From the NCBI GenBank assembly GCA_034428935.1, contig DAOUHB010000214.1, positions 1 to 40,496 on the forward strand: a stretch of DNA of 40,496 nt, in the 5' to 3' direction. The DNA is from JAAYZQ01 sp034428935 (GTDB taxonomy: Bacteria; Chloroflexota; Anaerolineae; JAAYZQ01). Below the pieces are notes generated by a model. It did not search any database. It worked only from the letters and a program-made list of their open reading frames with translations, and was not told where the DNA came from. Each line of letters begins with the position of its first letter. Positions within the stretch are counted from its first letter, which is position 1. A program made the translations under genes and the position numbers. This document shows positions 8,363-16,532 of the stretch, one piece after another.

Positions 8363-9022
8363 ATGGATCGCATTGCAGCCCTGTTCGACCTGGACCGTAC
8401 CCTGCTGGACACCAGCTCGGGCCAGCTCTGGGCCCGCTACATGCACCGCATGGGGCGCATGAGCAAGCGGGAGATGGTGCTCGTTGGCTGGTGGACTGTC
8501 CTCAGCCGGCTGGGCCTCCTGGACATGCAGGAGTTGATCAAGCGGCTGCTGCAGGCGGCGGCCGGCGACGACGAGGCGGAAACGCTGCGGATGAGCGACC
8601 GCTGGTTCGAGGAGCAGGTGCTGCCCCACGTGGCCGAGCGGGGGCGCCGGCGCGTGGACGAGCACCTGGCCCAGGGGCACGTGGTCGCCATCGTCTCGGC
8701 GTCGACTCAGTACGTGGTGGGGCCCATGGCCGCCCACCTGGGCGTCCCCGGCCAGTACGTCTGCACCCACATCCGCAGCGCAGACGGCCGGCTGACGGGC
8801 GAGCTGGAGCCGCCGGCCTGCTTTGGCCAGGGCAAGGTGGTCTGGGCCGAGCGCTTTGCCGCCGAGCACGGCGTGGATCTGGACCGGAGCTACTTTTACA
8901 CGGACAGCATCAGCGATTTGCCGCTGCTGGAGCGGGTGGGACACCCGGTGGCCGTTAACCCGGATCCGCGGCTGCGGCGGCTGGCCGGGCAGCGCGGGTG
9001 GCCGGTGGAGATGTTTTACTGA
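8363..9022 (+). CDS. HAD-superfamily (subfamily IB) phosphatase, SerB-like
   Basis: 219-aa cytoplasmic phosphohydrolase. Motif I is ALFDLDRTLLDT with Asp9 (nucleophile) and Asp11. Motif II is IVSASTQYVV. The motif III Lys lies in FGQGKVVWAERF, and motif IV is YTDSISDLPLL. The all-helical cap between motifs I and II and the ending are typical of the HAD-IB group near phosphoserine phosphatase (the CicA/TIGR01490-like branch), whose substrates range from phosphoserine to lysophosphatidic acid and sugar phosphates. The substrate cannot be read from sequence. An AAGGAGAG site precedes the ATG. The GTG at 8345 is also in frame but overlaps this ribosome-binding site, so I prefer 8363. Confidence 0.88.
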   Translation: MDRIAALFDLDRTLLDTSSGQLWARYMHRMGRMSKREMVLVGWWTVLSRLGLLDMQELIKRLLQAAAGDDEAETLRMSDRWFEEQVLPHVAERGRRRVDEHLAQGHVVAIVSASTQYVVGPMAAHLGVPGQYVCTHIRSADGRLTGELEPPACFGQGKVVWAERFAAEHGVDLDRSYFYTDSISDLPLLERVGHPVAVNPDPRLRRLAGQRGWPVEMFY

Positions 9023-9026
9023 AATG

Positions 9027-9035
9027 TGGTATAAT
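9027..9035 (+). promoter_or_regulatory. Extended -10 promoter of the two-gene cassette
   Basis: TGGTATAAT (9027-9035) fits the extended -10 pattern TGnTATAAT. No good -35 box is seen. It lies just after the HAD stop and gives a leader of about 50 nt before the GTG at 9093. Confidence 0.55.
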
Positions 9036-9092
9036 AGGATCGCCAGCACCAATCAGGTTGCTCGCGAGGACGAAACAAGGGAGAGGTTGGCC

Positions 9093-9314
9093 GTGTTGCA
9101 TCGTCATCTTGCTCATCAGAAGTTCACGCTTGCCGCGATTGACGACATAATTGCGCGCGGCAAGCGGCAGGATTGGGCAGAGCTGCGCCGGGCCGCACTT
9201 GACGACCGGGCCATCATGGAAAAGGTGCTGCGTGTGTGCCAGGCGCACGTCGCCGATCCTTATGCCCAACGTTACCACTTTTGGAAGCACTATGCCGAAC
9301 GACACCTATCCTGA
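9093..9314 (+). CDS. Small helical protein paired with a nucleotidyltransferase (possible antitoxin)
   Basis: 73 aa, starting at a GTG 6 bases after GGGAGAGG. I do not recognise the family. The chain is predicted mostly helical and charged (FTLAAIDDIIARGKRQDW, AELRRAALDDRAIMEKVLRV), with a His/Tyr-rich end (YAQRYHFWKHYAERH). Its last 23 bases overlap the start of the nucleotidyltransferase gene, so the two are probably translationally coupled. The cassette has its own extended -10 promoter and less G/C-rich third positions than its neighbours. Small partner first, nucleotidyltransferase second, is the arrangement of several toxin-antitoxin modules, so an antitoxin role is a reasonable inference but unproven. 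Confidence 0.65.
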   Translation: MLHRHLAHQKFTLAAIDDIIARGKRQDWAELRRAALDDRAIMEKVLRVCQAHVADPYAQRYHFWKHYAERHLS

Positions 9315-9981
9315 CTGGGAGCGAGTCCTGTCTTCTGCCGCCCGCTTGCAGCGCATCCTGCCGGAGGCCGTTCTCGTGGGAGGAACTGCCTCTGCCTTGT
9401 ATGCTGAGCATCGGTTCTCTATGGACGCCGATCACGTCGTGCCCGATCTCCGCCAGCGCTTCGATCAAGTCCTGGCCGACCTGGAGTCGGTCGCTGGTTG
9501 GAGGACGGCTCGGGTCACGCGCCCGGTGCAGATTCTGGGCAACCTGGACGGCATCGAGACCGGGGTGCGACAGCTAATTCGCGACGAGCCCCTGGAAACC
9601 GTCCAGGTTGAACGCCTGGGCCAGGCTCTTACCGTCCCGAGCGAGTCCGAGATGCTGCGGATCAAGGGCGTATTGATCCTCAAGCGAAATGCCACGCGAG
9701 ATTATCTCGATTTCGTGGCCCTGGCCGAGCATATAGGTGAGGAGAAAACGGTAGAGGCGCTCGAGCCTTTTGATCGTCTCTACCCTCAGTCGAACGAGGA
9801 ATCGGCCTTGCAGCAGTTGCAGGTACAGCTCTCCAATCCGCTCCCTTACGATCTGGAAGAGCTGAACCTGGTCGAATACAAAAACCTGGACCCGCGTTGG
9901 CACGACTGGGAAGCGGTCAAGAGCGCTTGTGTACGGATCGCGGTGCTCATCTTCGATCGGATCGTTGGCCTGGAAGCGTGA
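9292..9981 (+). CDS. Nucleotidyltransferase, AbiEii-like (possible toxin)
   Basis: 229 aa. The stretch VLVGGTASALYAEHRFS followed by MDADH has the GG(T/S) turn and acidic DxD pair of the DNA-polymerase-beta-like nucleotidyltransferase fold, as in AbiEii/AbiGii-type proteins (GGTAL..Y..R.S.D.D). The Lys in RIKGVLILKRNATRDYLDF and the nearby Asp fit the second part of that fold. In AbiE systems the toxin transfers nucleotides to tRNA or other acceptors and is held in check by a partner gene; whether this protein does so is inference. The start ATG at 9292 overlaps the upstream 73-aa gene. Base composition is lower in G/C (32 of 60 in the line from 9841) than in neighbouring genes (47 of 60 in the line from 8641), which suggests horizontal acquisition. 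Confidence 0.72.
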   Translation: MPNDTYPDWERVLSSAARLQRILPEAVLVGGTASALYAEHRFSMDADHVVPDLRQRFDQVLADLESVAGWRTARVTRPVQILGNLDGIETGVRQLIRDEPLETVQVERLGQALTVPSESEMLRIKGVLILKRNATRDYLDFVALAEHIGEEKTVEALEPFDRLYPQSNEESALQQLQVQLSNPLPYDLEELNLVEYKNLDPRWHDWEAVKSACVRIAVLIFDRIVGLEA

Positions 9982-9996
9982 TATTCGAGCCGGCGT

Positions 9997-10416
9997 TCAA
10001 GTGTCCTGCTGATCGCCCTGCGCCACGACAAACGCCAGGGCATAATCCCGCCCGTGGGTCAGGCTGACCGCCCAGCGCGTCAGGCCCTGCTCCTCGGCCA
10101 GCGCCCGGGCGCGGCCCGACAGGTAGAGGAGCGGCTTGCCCCGGGGGTCGGGCAGCACGGCCACGTCGTGCCAGCCGATGCCGCTGGCGCTGAGCAGGCG
10201 CATCCCCACGCCCAGGGCCTTGGAGACGGCCTCCTTGGCCGCAAAGCGGGCGGCCAGCTCGGGCAGGTAGCGCCCGAAGCGGGCCGCCTCCTCCGGGGTA
10301 TAGACCCGCGCCAGGAACCGCTCCCCGTGGCGCTCCAGGGCCCGGCGCAGCCGCTCCAGCTCCACCAGGTCAACGCCCACCGACAGCGACGTGCCCGCCA
10401 TGGGCGGGCCCATCAT
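9997..10416 (-). CDS. acpS: Holo-[acyl-carrier-protein] synthase
   Basis: Transfers 4'-phosphopantetheine from CoA to acyl carrier protein, activating fatty-acid synthesis. 139 aa from the ATG at 10416. Seen: SVGVDLVELERL with Mg-binding Asp16, the RFAAKEAVSKALG signature with Glu62, and a C-terminal VSLTHGRDYALAFVVA. The first ATG overlaps the TGA of the upstream M16 peptidase gene (ATGA). ATGs at 10413 and 10401 are also possible; the last would give 134 aa, closer to typical family size, and begins MAGTSLSVGVDL. It is the last gene of the ugd - M16 - M16 operon. Confidence in function is high; confidence in the exact start is moderate. Confidence 0.93.
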   Translation of the reverse strand: MMGPPMAGTSLSVGVDLVELERLRRALERHGERFLARVYTPEEAARFGRYLPELAARFAAKEAVSKALGVGMRLLSASGIGWHDVAVLPDPRGKPLLYLSGRARALAEEQGLTRWAVSLTHGRDYALAFVVAQGDQQDT

Positions 10417-11732
10417 GCCGGCTGCTCCGCGGGCGTCCCGGGGGCCTGGGCGGCCTCCTCCTCGCCGACGGCCGGGCCTGCCACGGCCAGGACGTAGGTC
10501 TCGGGGTCCAGGTACTTGCGCGCCATCTCCCGGACGTCCTCGACGGTCACGGCGTTGACCAGGCCGGCATAGTGCAGCAGGTAGTCCAGGCCCAGGCCGT
10601 GGCGCTCCATGTTCAGGAGCTGGTTGGCCACGCCCTCGTTGGTCTCCAGCGCCAGGGGCATGATGCCCGTCAGGTAGGCCTGGCTGTCGGCCAGCTCGTC
10701 GGCCGGCACCGCCTCGTCGCGCAGGCGGTTCACCTCGGCCAGTATGCCGTCGATGGCCCGCTCCACGTTGGCCGGGTTCACCCCGGCCGTCGCCAGCCAC
10801 GGGCCGGCGCCCAGACCGGCCTCCGAGCGGCTGTAGACGTAATAGGCCAGGCCCTGCGTGTCGCGGACGCTGTCGCCCAGGCGGCCCATCATGCCAAAGG
10901 TCCCCAGGATGGTGTTGGCCAGGTGCACCTTCATATACGCCGGGTCGGAGCGGGCCACGCCGGGCCAGCCCAACACCACGTCGGCCTGGGTCTTGCCCTC
11001 CACAGCCACGATCTGGCGGCGCGGCCCGTCGAGGCCCACTGCCGGCGGGATGGCGCGGTTGGGCCTGGCCTCGGGCGCCTGCCAGCCCCCCAGGCTCGCC
11101 TTCACCTTGCGGACCACCTCCTCCACCGGAAGCGCGCCCACGGAGGCGATGACCATGCCCTGGGGAGCGTAATGAGCCCGGTAATAGTCCACAAGGTCCT
11201 GCCGTGCCAGGGGCGAGACCGTCTCTTCGTAGCCCTTGACGCTGCGGCCGTAGGGATGATCGGGATAGAGGAGGGCGTCAAAGGTCAGGCGCGCCATGCG
11301 CCGCGTATCGTGGGCCCGGCGCTGCAGGTCGGTGAGGACCTGCCCTTTCACCCGCGTCACCTCTTGATCGGGGAAGGCCGGCTCTTGCAGGCAGTCGGCC
11401 AGGATGTCGAGCAGGATGTCCAGGTCTTCGGCCAGCGATTTGCCGCCAAAGGTGACCTCGTGTACCGCGCAGCCAAAGCCCAATTGGGCGCCCACCGACT
11501 CCAGCTCCTCGTTGATCTGGCCAAAGGTGCGCTTTCGGGTGCCGTGGGTCAGCAGGGCGGCCGTCAGGTAGGCCAGGCCCGCCTTTTCCGCCGGCTCGTC
11601 CATGGCGCCCGCCCACAGGTAACCGGCAATCACCTGGGCGGGGCTGCCCCTGGTCTCGTAGCCCAGGACTGTGATGCCGTTGGGCAGCTCGACGCGCGTG
11701 ATCGATTCGGACGAAGGCAACGATCCGTTCAT
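10413..11732 (-). CDS. M16-family peptidase homologue lacking the zinc site
   Basis: 439 aa with the M16 (insulinase/processing-peptidase) fold: ITRVELPNGITVLGYETRG at the start, FGGKSLAEDLDILLDILADC, and an R/Y-like segment near the end (GLAYYVYSRSEAGLGAG). At the position of HxxEH it reads LAYLTAALLTHGT, so no zinc ligands are present. This is the usual non-catalytic partner of an M16 pair. It starts at an ATG that overlaps the TGA of the catalytic partner and has a GGGAGGTGGG ribosome-binding site. Known pairs (for example mitochondrial MPP alpha/beta and bacterial two-gene M16B proteases) act as heterodimers, so a complex with the upstream product is likely. No signal peptide is visible, so the pair is probably cytoplasmic. 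Confidence 0.9.
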   Translation of the reverse strand: MNGSLPSSESITRVELPNGITVLGYETRGSPAQVIAGYLWAGAMDEPAEKAGLAYLTAALLTHGTRKRTFGQINEELESVGAQLGFGCAVHEVTFGGKSLAEDLDILLDILADCLQEPAFPDQEVTRVKGQVLTDLQRRAHDTRRMARLTFDALLYPDHPYGRSVKGYEETVSPLARQDLVDYYRAHYAPQGMVIASVGALPVEEVVRKVKASLGGWQAPEARPNRAIPPAVGLDGPRRQIVAVEGKTQADVVLGWPGVARSDPAYMKVHLANTILGTFGMMGRLGDSVRDTQGLAYYVYSRSEAGLGAGPWLATAGVNPANVERAIDGILAEVNRLRDEAVPADELADSQAYLTGIMPLALETNEGVANQLLNMERHGLGLDYLLHYAGLVNAVTVEDVREMARKYLDPETYVLAVAGPAVGEEEAAQAPGTPAEQPA

Positions 11733-13009
11733 CGGTTCCCACCTCCCTGCGCCAGGTAATGCCCCACGGTCCGGTTGCTGCGCCGCAGGTGGGTCCGGGC
11801 CACGCGCTGGACGTCCTGCACTGTGACCGCCTCCAACCTTTCCGGGAACGATTCGAACCAATCGGTGTCGGCGACGATGGCCGAGTAGCCAAGCCAGTAT
11901 CCCTGGTTGGTAACGCTCTCGCTGGAGTAGGCGAACTGGGCTTTGGTCTGCTTGATGGCCGTCTCCAGCTCCGCCTCAGAGATCGGCTGTTCCAGCACGC
12001 GCTCGATCTCGGGGTCCATGGCCTCCTCGACCTGGGCCGGGCTGTTGCCCGTGCGGGCCGTGGCCGTGATCTGGTAGAGGTAGGGGTCGAGCATGGCGGG
12101 CATGGAGCCCGACAGGGAGACCGCCACGCCTGTCTCCACCAGGGCGCGGTACAGGCGCGAGCTGCGGTTGGGCGGCGACGAGGAAAAGAGGTTCATGCCG
12201 GCCGCCCCGGTGAGGATGGTCGTCAGGACGGTCATGGGCATGAAATCGGGATCGCCGGCCGCCGGGGCGTGATAGGCCACCTGCAGGTAGGAGGTGTTGC
12301 CCGGCCCCTCCAGGTTGACGCGGCGCTCGCCGCGCTGGGGCGGCTCGGGGCGCACCAGCCGGGGCGGGTCGGAGCGGGCCGGCAGGCGGCCGAACAGCTC
12401 CTCGATGCGCTCCAGCATGCGCGGCGTCTCAAAATCTCCCGCGGCCACGGCGATGGCATTGTTCGGCCCGTAGTAGGTCTGGTAATGGTTCCACAACTGC
12501 TCGCGGGTGATGGTTTCCAGGTCGACCATGTCGCCGATGGTTTCGTGATGGTAGGGATGCACGCGAAAGGCCGCGGCGCCCACCTCTTCTGCCAGGAGAA
12601 ACGTGGGCTGGTTCTCGGCTCCCTGCCGCTCGGAGATGATGACGGTACGCTCCAGGGCCACCTCCTCGGGGTCAAACAGGGCCTTGGCCATGCGGTCGGC
12701 CTCGATGCGCAGCCCCAGGTCGATGCGGTCCGCGGGCAATGTCTCCAGGAACGTGGTGAAATCCAGCCAGGTGAGGCCGTTCATGATCCCGCCGCTGCGG
12801 GCGATCTGCCGGTCGATCTGGCCCTTGGGAAAGGCCTCGGAGCCCTTGAACAGCATGTGCTCCGCCCAGTGGGCGATGCCGGTGATGCCCGGCACCTCGT
12901 TGCGGCTTCCCACGCGATACCAGACCCAGAAGGTGGTCACCGGCGCGTAGTGTCTCTCTTGCAACAGGACGGTGAGCCCGTTGTCGAGCGTGTGCTTGAA
13001 AACTGCCAT
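11729..13009 (-). CDS. Zinc-dependent M16-family peptidase (catalytic partner)
   Basis: 426 aa. The inverted zinc motif is intact: HWAEH at 47-51 (GIAHWAEHMLFKGS), with the third ligand Glu127 in ERTVIISERQG. The N-terminal hallmark is TLDNGLTVLLQERHYAPVTTFWVWY. M16B enzymes cleave short or unfolded peptides in a clamshell chamber built from two homologous halves, here supplied by the next gene. I chose the ATG at 13009, preceded by AAGGAAGAG. Two upstream in-frame ATGs (13030 and 13057) overlap or sit inside the ugd 3' end and give no family sequence. It lies 13 bases after the ugd stop, in the same operon. No signal sequence is seen. Confidence 0.94.
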   Translation of the reverse strand: MAVFKHTLDNGLTVLLQERHYAPVTTFWVWYRVGSRNEVPGITGIAHWAEHMLFKGSEAFPKGQIDRQIARSGGIMNGLTWLDFTTFLETLPADRIDLGLRIEADRMAKALFDPEEVALERTVIISERQGAENQPTFLLAEEVGAAAFRVHPYHHETIGDMVDLETITREQLWNHYQTYYGPNNAIAVAAGDFETPRMLERIEELFGRLPARSDPPRLVRPEPPQRGERRVNLEGPGNTSYLQVAYHAPAAGDPDFMPMTVLTTILTGAAGMNLFSSSPPNRSSRLYRALVETGVAVSLSGSMPAMLDPYLYQITATARTGNSPAQVEEAMDPEIERVLEQPISEAELETAIKQTKAQFAYSSESVTNQGYWLGYSAIVADTDWFESFPERLEAVTVQDVQRVARTHLRRSNRTVGHYLAQGGGNR

Positions 13010-13022
13010 GGTCTCTTCCTTT

Positions 13023-14324
13023 TCAGGCATAGCCCCGGCCCACCCCGCGATAGACAAAGCCTAGATCGCGCATGATCTCTGGATCGTACAGATTGCGTCC
13101 ATCGACGATGATGGGCTGGCGCATGATGGCCTTCAGACGGGAAAGGGACAGGTGCTTGAACTCGTTCCATTCGGTGACGACGACGAGGGCATCGGCGTCC
13201 TCGGCCACTTCGTACGCATCCTCGCAGAGGGACACGTCGTGAAGATAGAGGTTGGCGTTGGGGATGGCCACGGGGTCGTAGGCCCGGATGCACGCCCCTT
13301 CGCTCTGCAACAGGTGGATCAGCTCCACCGACGGCGCCTCGCGCATGTCGTCGGTGTTGGGCTTGAAGGCCAGGCCCAGGACGCCGATGACCTTCTCGTC
13401 CAGGTTGCCGAGCACCTCGCGCAGCTTGTGCACCACCTGGCGCCGCTGGTCGCGGTTGATGTCCATGACCGCCCGCAGCAACTGGGGGTGGCAGCCGTGG
13501 ACGGAGGCCATGTGGGCCAGGGCCTGGACGTCCTTCGGGAAACAGGAGCCTCCGTAGCCGATGCCGGCGTCGAGAAAGTGCCGGCCGATGCGCTTGTCAT
13601 AGCCCATGCCCGCCGCCACCTCCTTGACGTCGGCGCCCAGGGCCTCGCAGATGCCGGCAATCTCGTTGATGAACGAGATGCGAGTGGCGAGAAAGGCGTT
13701 GGACGCATACTTGATCATCTCGGCCGTGCGCAGGTCGGTGAGCATGATGGGCGCCCGCAGCGACAGGTAGAGCTGGGCCACCTGTGCCGCCGCGTCCGGC
13801 TCCAGCGAGCCCAGGACGATGCGGTCGGGGAACATGAAGTCGTTGATGGCTGCTCCCTCGCGCAGGAATTCCGGGTTGCTGACCACGGCAAAGTCTATGG
13901 GCTCGTGCTGGAAGCGCTTCACGATGTCCGACACCCAGTCGCCGGTACCGATGGGCACCGTGCTCTTGTTGATGATGATCAGCGGGTGTTCCATCACCTC
14001 GCCGATGCCGCGGGCCGCGGCGCGGACGTATTTCAGGTCGGCTTCGCCACCGCTTCCCTGTGGCGTGCCGACGGCGATAAAGGCAAACTCGGCGTCCTTC
14101 AGGGCCTCTTCGTAACACGTGGTAAAGTGCAGGCGGCCTGCCTGGGCGTTGCGTCGGACCATCTCTTCCAGCCCCGGCTCGTAGATGGGCATGACGCCGG
14201 ACTGCAGCTTCTGTATCTTGGCCTCATCCACATCCACACAGCTTACCTGGTGCCCCAGATCGGCAAAGCAGGTGCCGGTTACCAGGCCCACATAGCCAAC
14301 GCCGATGACGCAAATGTTCCTCAT
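13023..14324 (-). CDS. ugd: UDP-glucose 6-dehydrogenase
   Basis: Oxidises UDP-glucose to UDP-glucuronate with two NAD, supplying precursors for surface polysaccharide. 433 aa. Rossmann GVGYVGLVTG at 8-17, NKSTVPIGTGD at 119-129, SNPEFLREGAAINDF at 149-163, catalytic Cys261 in GYGGSCFPKD, and the C-terminal UDP-binding FKPNTDDMREAPS. A related UDP-N-acetyl-sugar dehydrogenase is possible but the motifs fit UGDH best. First gene of a leftward four-gene operon (ugd, M16, M16, acpS). A near-consensus promoter lies at 14438-14466, leaving a leader of about 110 nt. An AGGATGGG site precedes the ATG. Confidence 0.95.
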   Translation of the reverse strand: MRNICVIGVGYVGLVTGTCFADLGHQVSCVDVDEAKIQKLQSGVMPIYEPGLEEMVRRNAQAGRLHFTTCYEEALKDAEFAFIAVGTPQGSGGEADLKYVRAAARGIGEVMEHPLIIINKSTVPIGTGDWVSDIVKRFQHEPIDFAVVSNPEFLREGAAINDFMFPDRIVLGSLEPDAAAQVAQLYLSLRAPIMLTDLRTAEMIKYASNAFLATRISFINEIAGICEALGADVKEVAAGMGYDKRIGRHFLDAGIGYGGSCFPKDVQALAHMASVHGCHPQLLRAVMDINRDQRRQVVHKLREVLGNLDEKVIGVLGLAFKPNTDDMREAPSVELIHLLQSEGACIRAYDPVAIPNANLYLHDVSLCEDAYEVAEDADALVVVTEWNEFKHLSLSRLKAIMRQPIIVDGRNLYDPEIMRDLGFVYRGVGRGYA

Positions 14325-14437
14325 GTTTTTCCCATCCTGTCATAGTGTTGTCCGTATCAGGGCAGGCATCGCCCACGGGGGAACCGATGCAGGGCCCACG
14401 AGGACCAGGCACCGTGCGTGCCGAATCCGGCTCACGG

Positions 14438-14466
14438 ACTATACCACAAAAGAGGACCTTTTTCAA
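14438..14466 (-). promoter_or_regulatory. Promoter of the ugd operon
   Basis: Minus strand TTGAAA (14461-14466), 17-bp spacer, TATAGT (14438-14443). Its -35 box is only 11 bp from the -35 box of the divergent methyltransferase promoter. Confidence 0.8.
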
Positions 14467-14477
14467 GTTGGGCGCGA

Positions 14478-14506
14478 TTGACAGGTAAAGGCAGTGCGGC
14501 TATAAT
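14478..14506 (+). promoter_or_regulatory. Perfect-consensus sigma70 promoter of the methyltransferase gene
   Basis: TTGACA (14478-14483), 17-bp spacer, TATAAT (14501-14506), all consensus, about 30 bp before the ATG at 14536. Confidence 0.85.
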
Positions 14507-14535
14507 GGAGCGGATCGCCGGGAGAGTGCCACACC

Positions 14536-15288
14536 ATGTCGACAGATCTATCCCCTGCGCAATGGGATGAACAATTCACGCGCCAGGCCGGCTGGACGCG
14601 CCAGACGCGCTACCACCTCTATCGCCGGGCCAACCTGCTGCGGGCGGCGCGCGTCCTGGACGTGGGCAGCGGCACCGGGGTCTTGACCGCCGAGCTGGCG
14701 GCCCAGACGCGGGGCCAGGTCGTCGGGCTGGACGTCGATCCGGAGATGGTGGCCTATGCCCGGGAACACTACCCCCAGGCCGAATACCGGCTGGGAGATG
14801 CCCACCACATGGACCTGCCCGGCGGCTCCTTTGACGTCACCGCCTGCCACTTCTTGCTGCTCTGGTGCCGGGACCCGCGGCAGGTGGCGGCCGAGATGGT
14901 GCGGGTGACCCGGCCCGGCGGCAGCATCCTGATCTGCGCCGAGCCCGACTATGGCGGGCGAATCGATCATCCGGAGCTGCCCCTCGGCCAATGGCAGATG
15001 GAGGCCCTGCTTGACGAGGGGGCCGACCCGCGCCTGGGGCGCAAGCTGCGCGCGCTCTTTGCCCAGCCGGGCGCCCGCGAGATGGACGTGGGCGTCATGC
15101 CCGGGGTCTGGGACGCGGCCCGGCTGCGAGCCGAGTTCGAAGCCGAGTGGGCCCTGTGGCAGCGAACGCTGGAGGGCAGGGTGCCGCCCGCGGAGCTGGC
15201 ACGCGTTCGGGCCGCCGACCTGGCGGCCACGGAGAGCGGCGAACGCCTGGTCTTTTTGCCCGTGTTCTATGCCCTGGTGCGGACCTGA
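14536..15288 (+). CDS. Class I SAM-dependent methyltransferase
   Basis: 250 aa. Motif I is RVLDVGSGTGVLT (residues 39-51), followed by VGLDVDPEMVAYAREHYP (motif II region), GDAHHMDLPGGSFDVTACHF and a post-I VRVTRPGGSILICAEPDYGG. This is the UbiE/Methyltransf_11-like pattern; the acceptor cannot be told from the sequence. The C-terminal 90 residues (EWALWQRTLEGRVPP) probably form the substrate lid. GGGAGAG precedes the start. It is driven by the consensus promoter at 14478, so expression is probably strong. The PrsW-like gene follows 40 bases later in the same direction and may be co-transcribed. Confidence 0.88.
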   Translation: MSTDLSPAQWDEQFTRQAGWTRQTRYHLYRRANLLRAARVLDVGSGTGVLTAELAAQTRGQVVGLDVDPEMVAYAREHYPQAEYRLGDAHHMDLPGGSFDVTACHFLLLWCRDPRQVAAEMVRVTRPGGSILICAEPDYGGRIDHPELPLGQWQMEALLDEGADPRLGRKLRALFAQPGAREMDVGVMPGVWDAARLRAEFEAEWALWQRTLEGRVPPAELARVRAADLAATESGERLVFLPVFYALVRT

Positions 15289-15328
15289 TGCCGAGCCTGT
15301 TGGAGACACAAAGGAGCTAAGCCGGTCC

Positions 15329-16342
15329 ATGCTTTCTGTGCTCGTGGCCCTGCTGGGGGCCCTCATCCCTACCATCTTTTACGTGCTCTTCCTGTGGTGG
15401 CTCGACCGGTACGAGAAGGAGCCGGTCTGGCTGCTGGCCCTGGCCTTTGCCTGGGGCGCCGTGCCGGCGGCGTTTCTGTCCATCGTCGCCGAGGTGGCCT
15501 TTGACGCCTCCATCACGCTCGTGGCGGGCGAGAGCCTGCTGGCCGACCTGGCGAGCGTCAGCGTCAGCGCGCCCCTGGTGGAGGAGAGCGCCAAGGGCGT
15601 CGCGCTCATTGCCCTGGTCCTGCTCTTCCGGCGCGAGTTCGACAACGTCCTGGACGGCATCATCTATGGCGCCATGATCGGCTTTGGCTTTGCCCTGACC
15701 GAAAACGTCTTTGCCTACTTCTTGCCCATCCTGTCGTCCGAGGGCCTGGGCGCGGGGCTGACCAACATCTTTATGCGGACCGTCGTCTTTGGCTTCAACC
15801 ACGCCTTCTGGACGGCGACGACGGGAGCGGCCATGGGCTATGCCCGCCTGTCGCCGCAGCCCCTTCGCCGCCTGTTCCTGCCCATCGCCGGCTGGGCAGC
15901 GGCCGTGTTTCTCCACGGCGTGCACAACGCCGGGGCCAGCCTGGTGCAGCAGACCCTTTGCCTGTCGCTGGGCATCAGCCTCCTCGTCCACTGGGGCGGG
16001 CTGGCGCTGCTGGTCGCCGTCGCGGTCCTGGTGGGGCGCCGCGAGAGCCAGTGGATCGAGAGGGGGCTGGCCGAGGAGGTGCGGCGGGGCGCCCTCACGG
16101 CCCACGAGTTCGACCTGCTCCGCTCCGCGACCCATCGCCAGCAGGTGCGCTGGCAGGCCCTGGGCAAGGGAGGCCGGGCCGCCTACCGCGCCGTGGGCGC
16201 CTACTTTGAGCACGCCACGGAGCTGGCCTTTGCCCGGCATCAACTGCACCTCATGGGCGACCAGGGCGGCGACCTGGACGAGATCGAGCGGCTGCGTGGC
16301 GTCCTGGTAGACAGCCGCGCCGAGGCGCTGCCCTGGCTCTAG
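15329..16342 (+). CDS. PrsW-family intramembrane metalloprotease
   Basis: 337-aa membrane protein. Helices are visible at about 5-25, 32-57, 88-101, 110-135, 184-200 and 205-235. The four PrsW/CAAX-protease-like motifs are present in membrane segments: EESAK at 85-89 (APLVEESAKG), ALTEN at 122-126, FNHAFW around His158, and HGVHN at 196-200. In Bacillus PrsW cleaves the RsiW anti-sigma factor; here no anti-sigma factor gene is adjacent, so the substrate is unknown. The cytoplasmic C-terminal tail (about 240-337) is charged and helical. I chose the ATG at 15329, with AAGGAG at 15310-15315 (rather long spacing). Longer in-frame upstream sequence is the methyltransferase in another frame. Confidence 0.88.
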   Translation: MLSVLVALLGALIPTIFYVLFLWWLDRYEKEPVWLLALAFAWGAVPAAFLSIVAEVAFDASITLVAGESLLADLASVSVSAPLVEESAKGVALIALVLLFRREFDNVLDGIIYGAMIGFGFALTENVFAYFLPILSSEGLGAGLTNIFMRTVVFGFNHAFWTATTGAAMGYARLSPQPLRRLFLPIAGWAAAVFLHGVHNAGASLVQQTLCLSLGISLLVHWGGLALLVAVAVLVGRRESQWIERGLAEEVRRGALTAHEFDLLRSATHRQQVRWQALGKGGRAAYRAVGAYFEHATELAFARHQLHLMGDQGGDLDEIERLRGVLVDSRAEALPWL

Positions 16343-16399
16343 GCCCGACCCGGGCTGCGCCCTCACATTTGTGCCGCGCACTGCGCTGGCGTCATTTGT

Positions 16400-16428
16400 T
16401 TGACTTTCCCTGTCTATTCTGTTACAAT
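16400..16428 (+). promoter_or_regulatory. Promoter of the response regulator - cvpA - mutS2 operon
   Basis: TTGACT (16400-16405), 17-bp spacer, TACAAT (16423-16428). The leader to the ATG at 16533 is about 100 nt and contains no gene; a small hairpin TCGCC-AGC-GGCGA is visible near 16485-16496. Confidence 0.75.
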
Positions 16429-16532
16429 GTCGGATATCGGCCTGGTAGGCGCATTATCGTAGGACAAACCAGGAGCCTGCCCTCGCCAGCGGCGATGCCG
16501 TGTCGGAGCTATGAACTGTGGCTGAGGACGTG

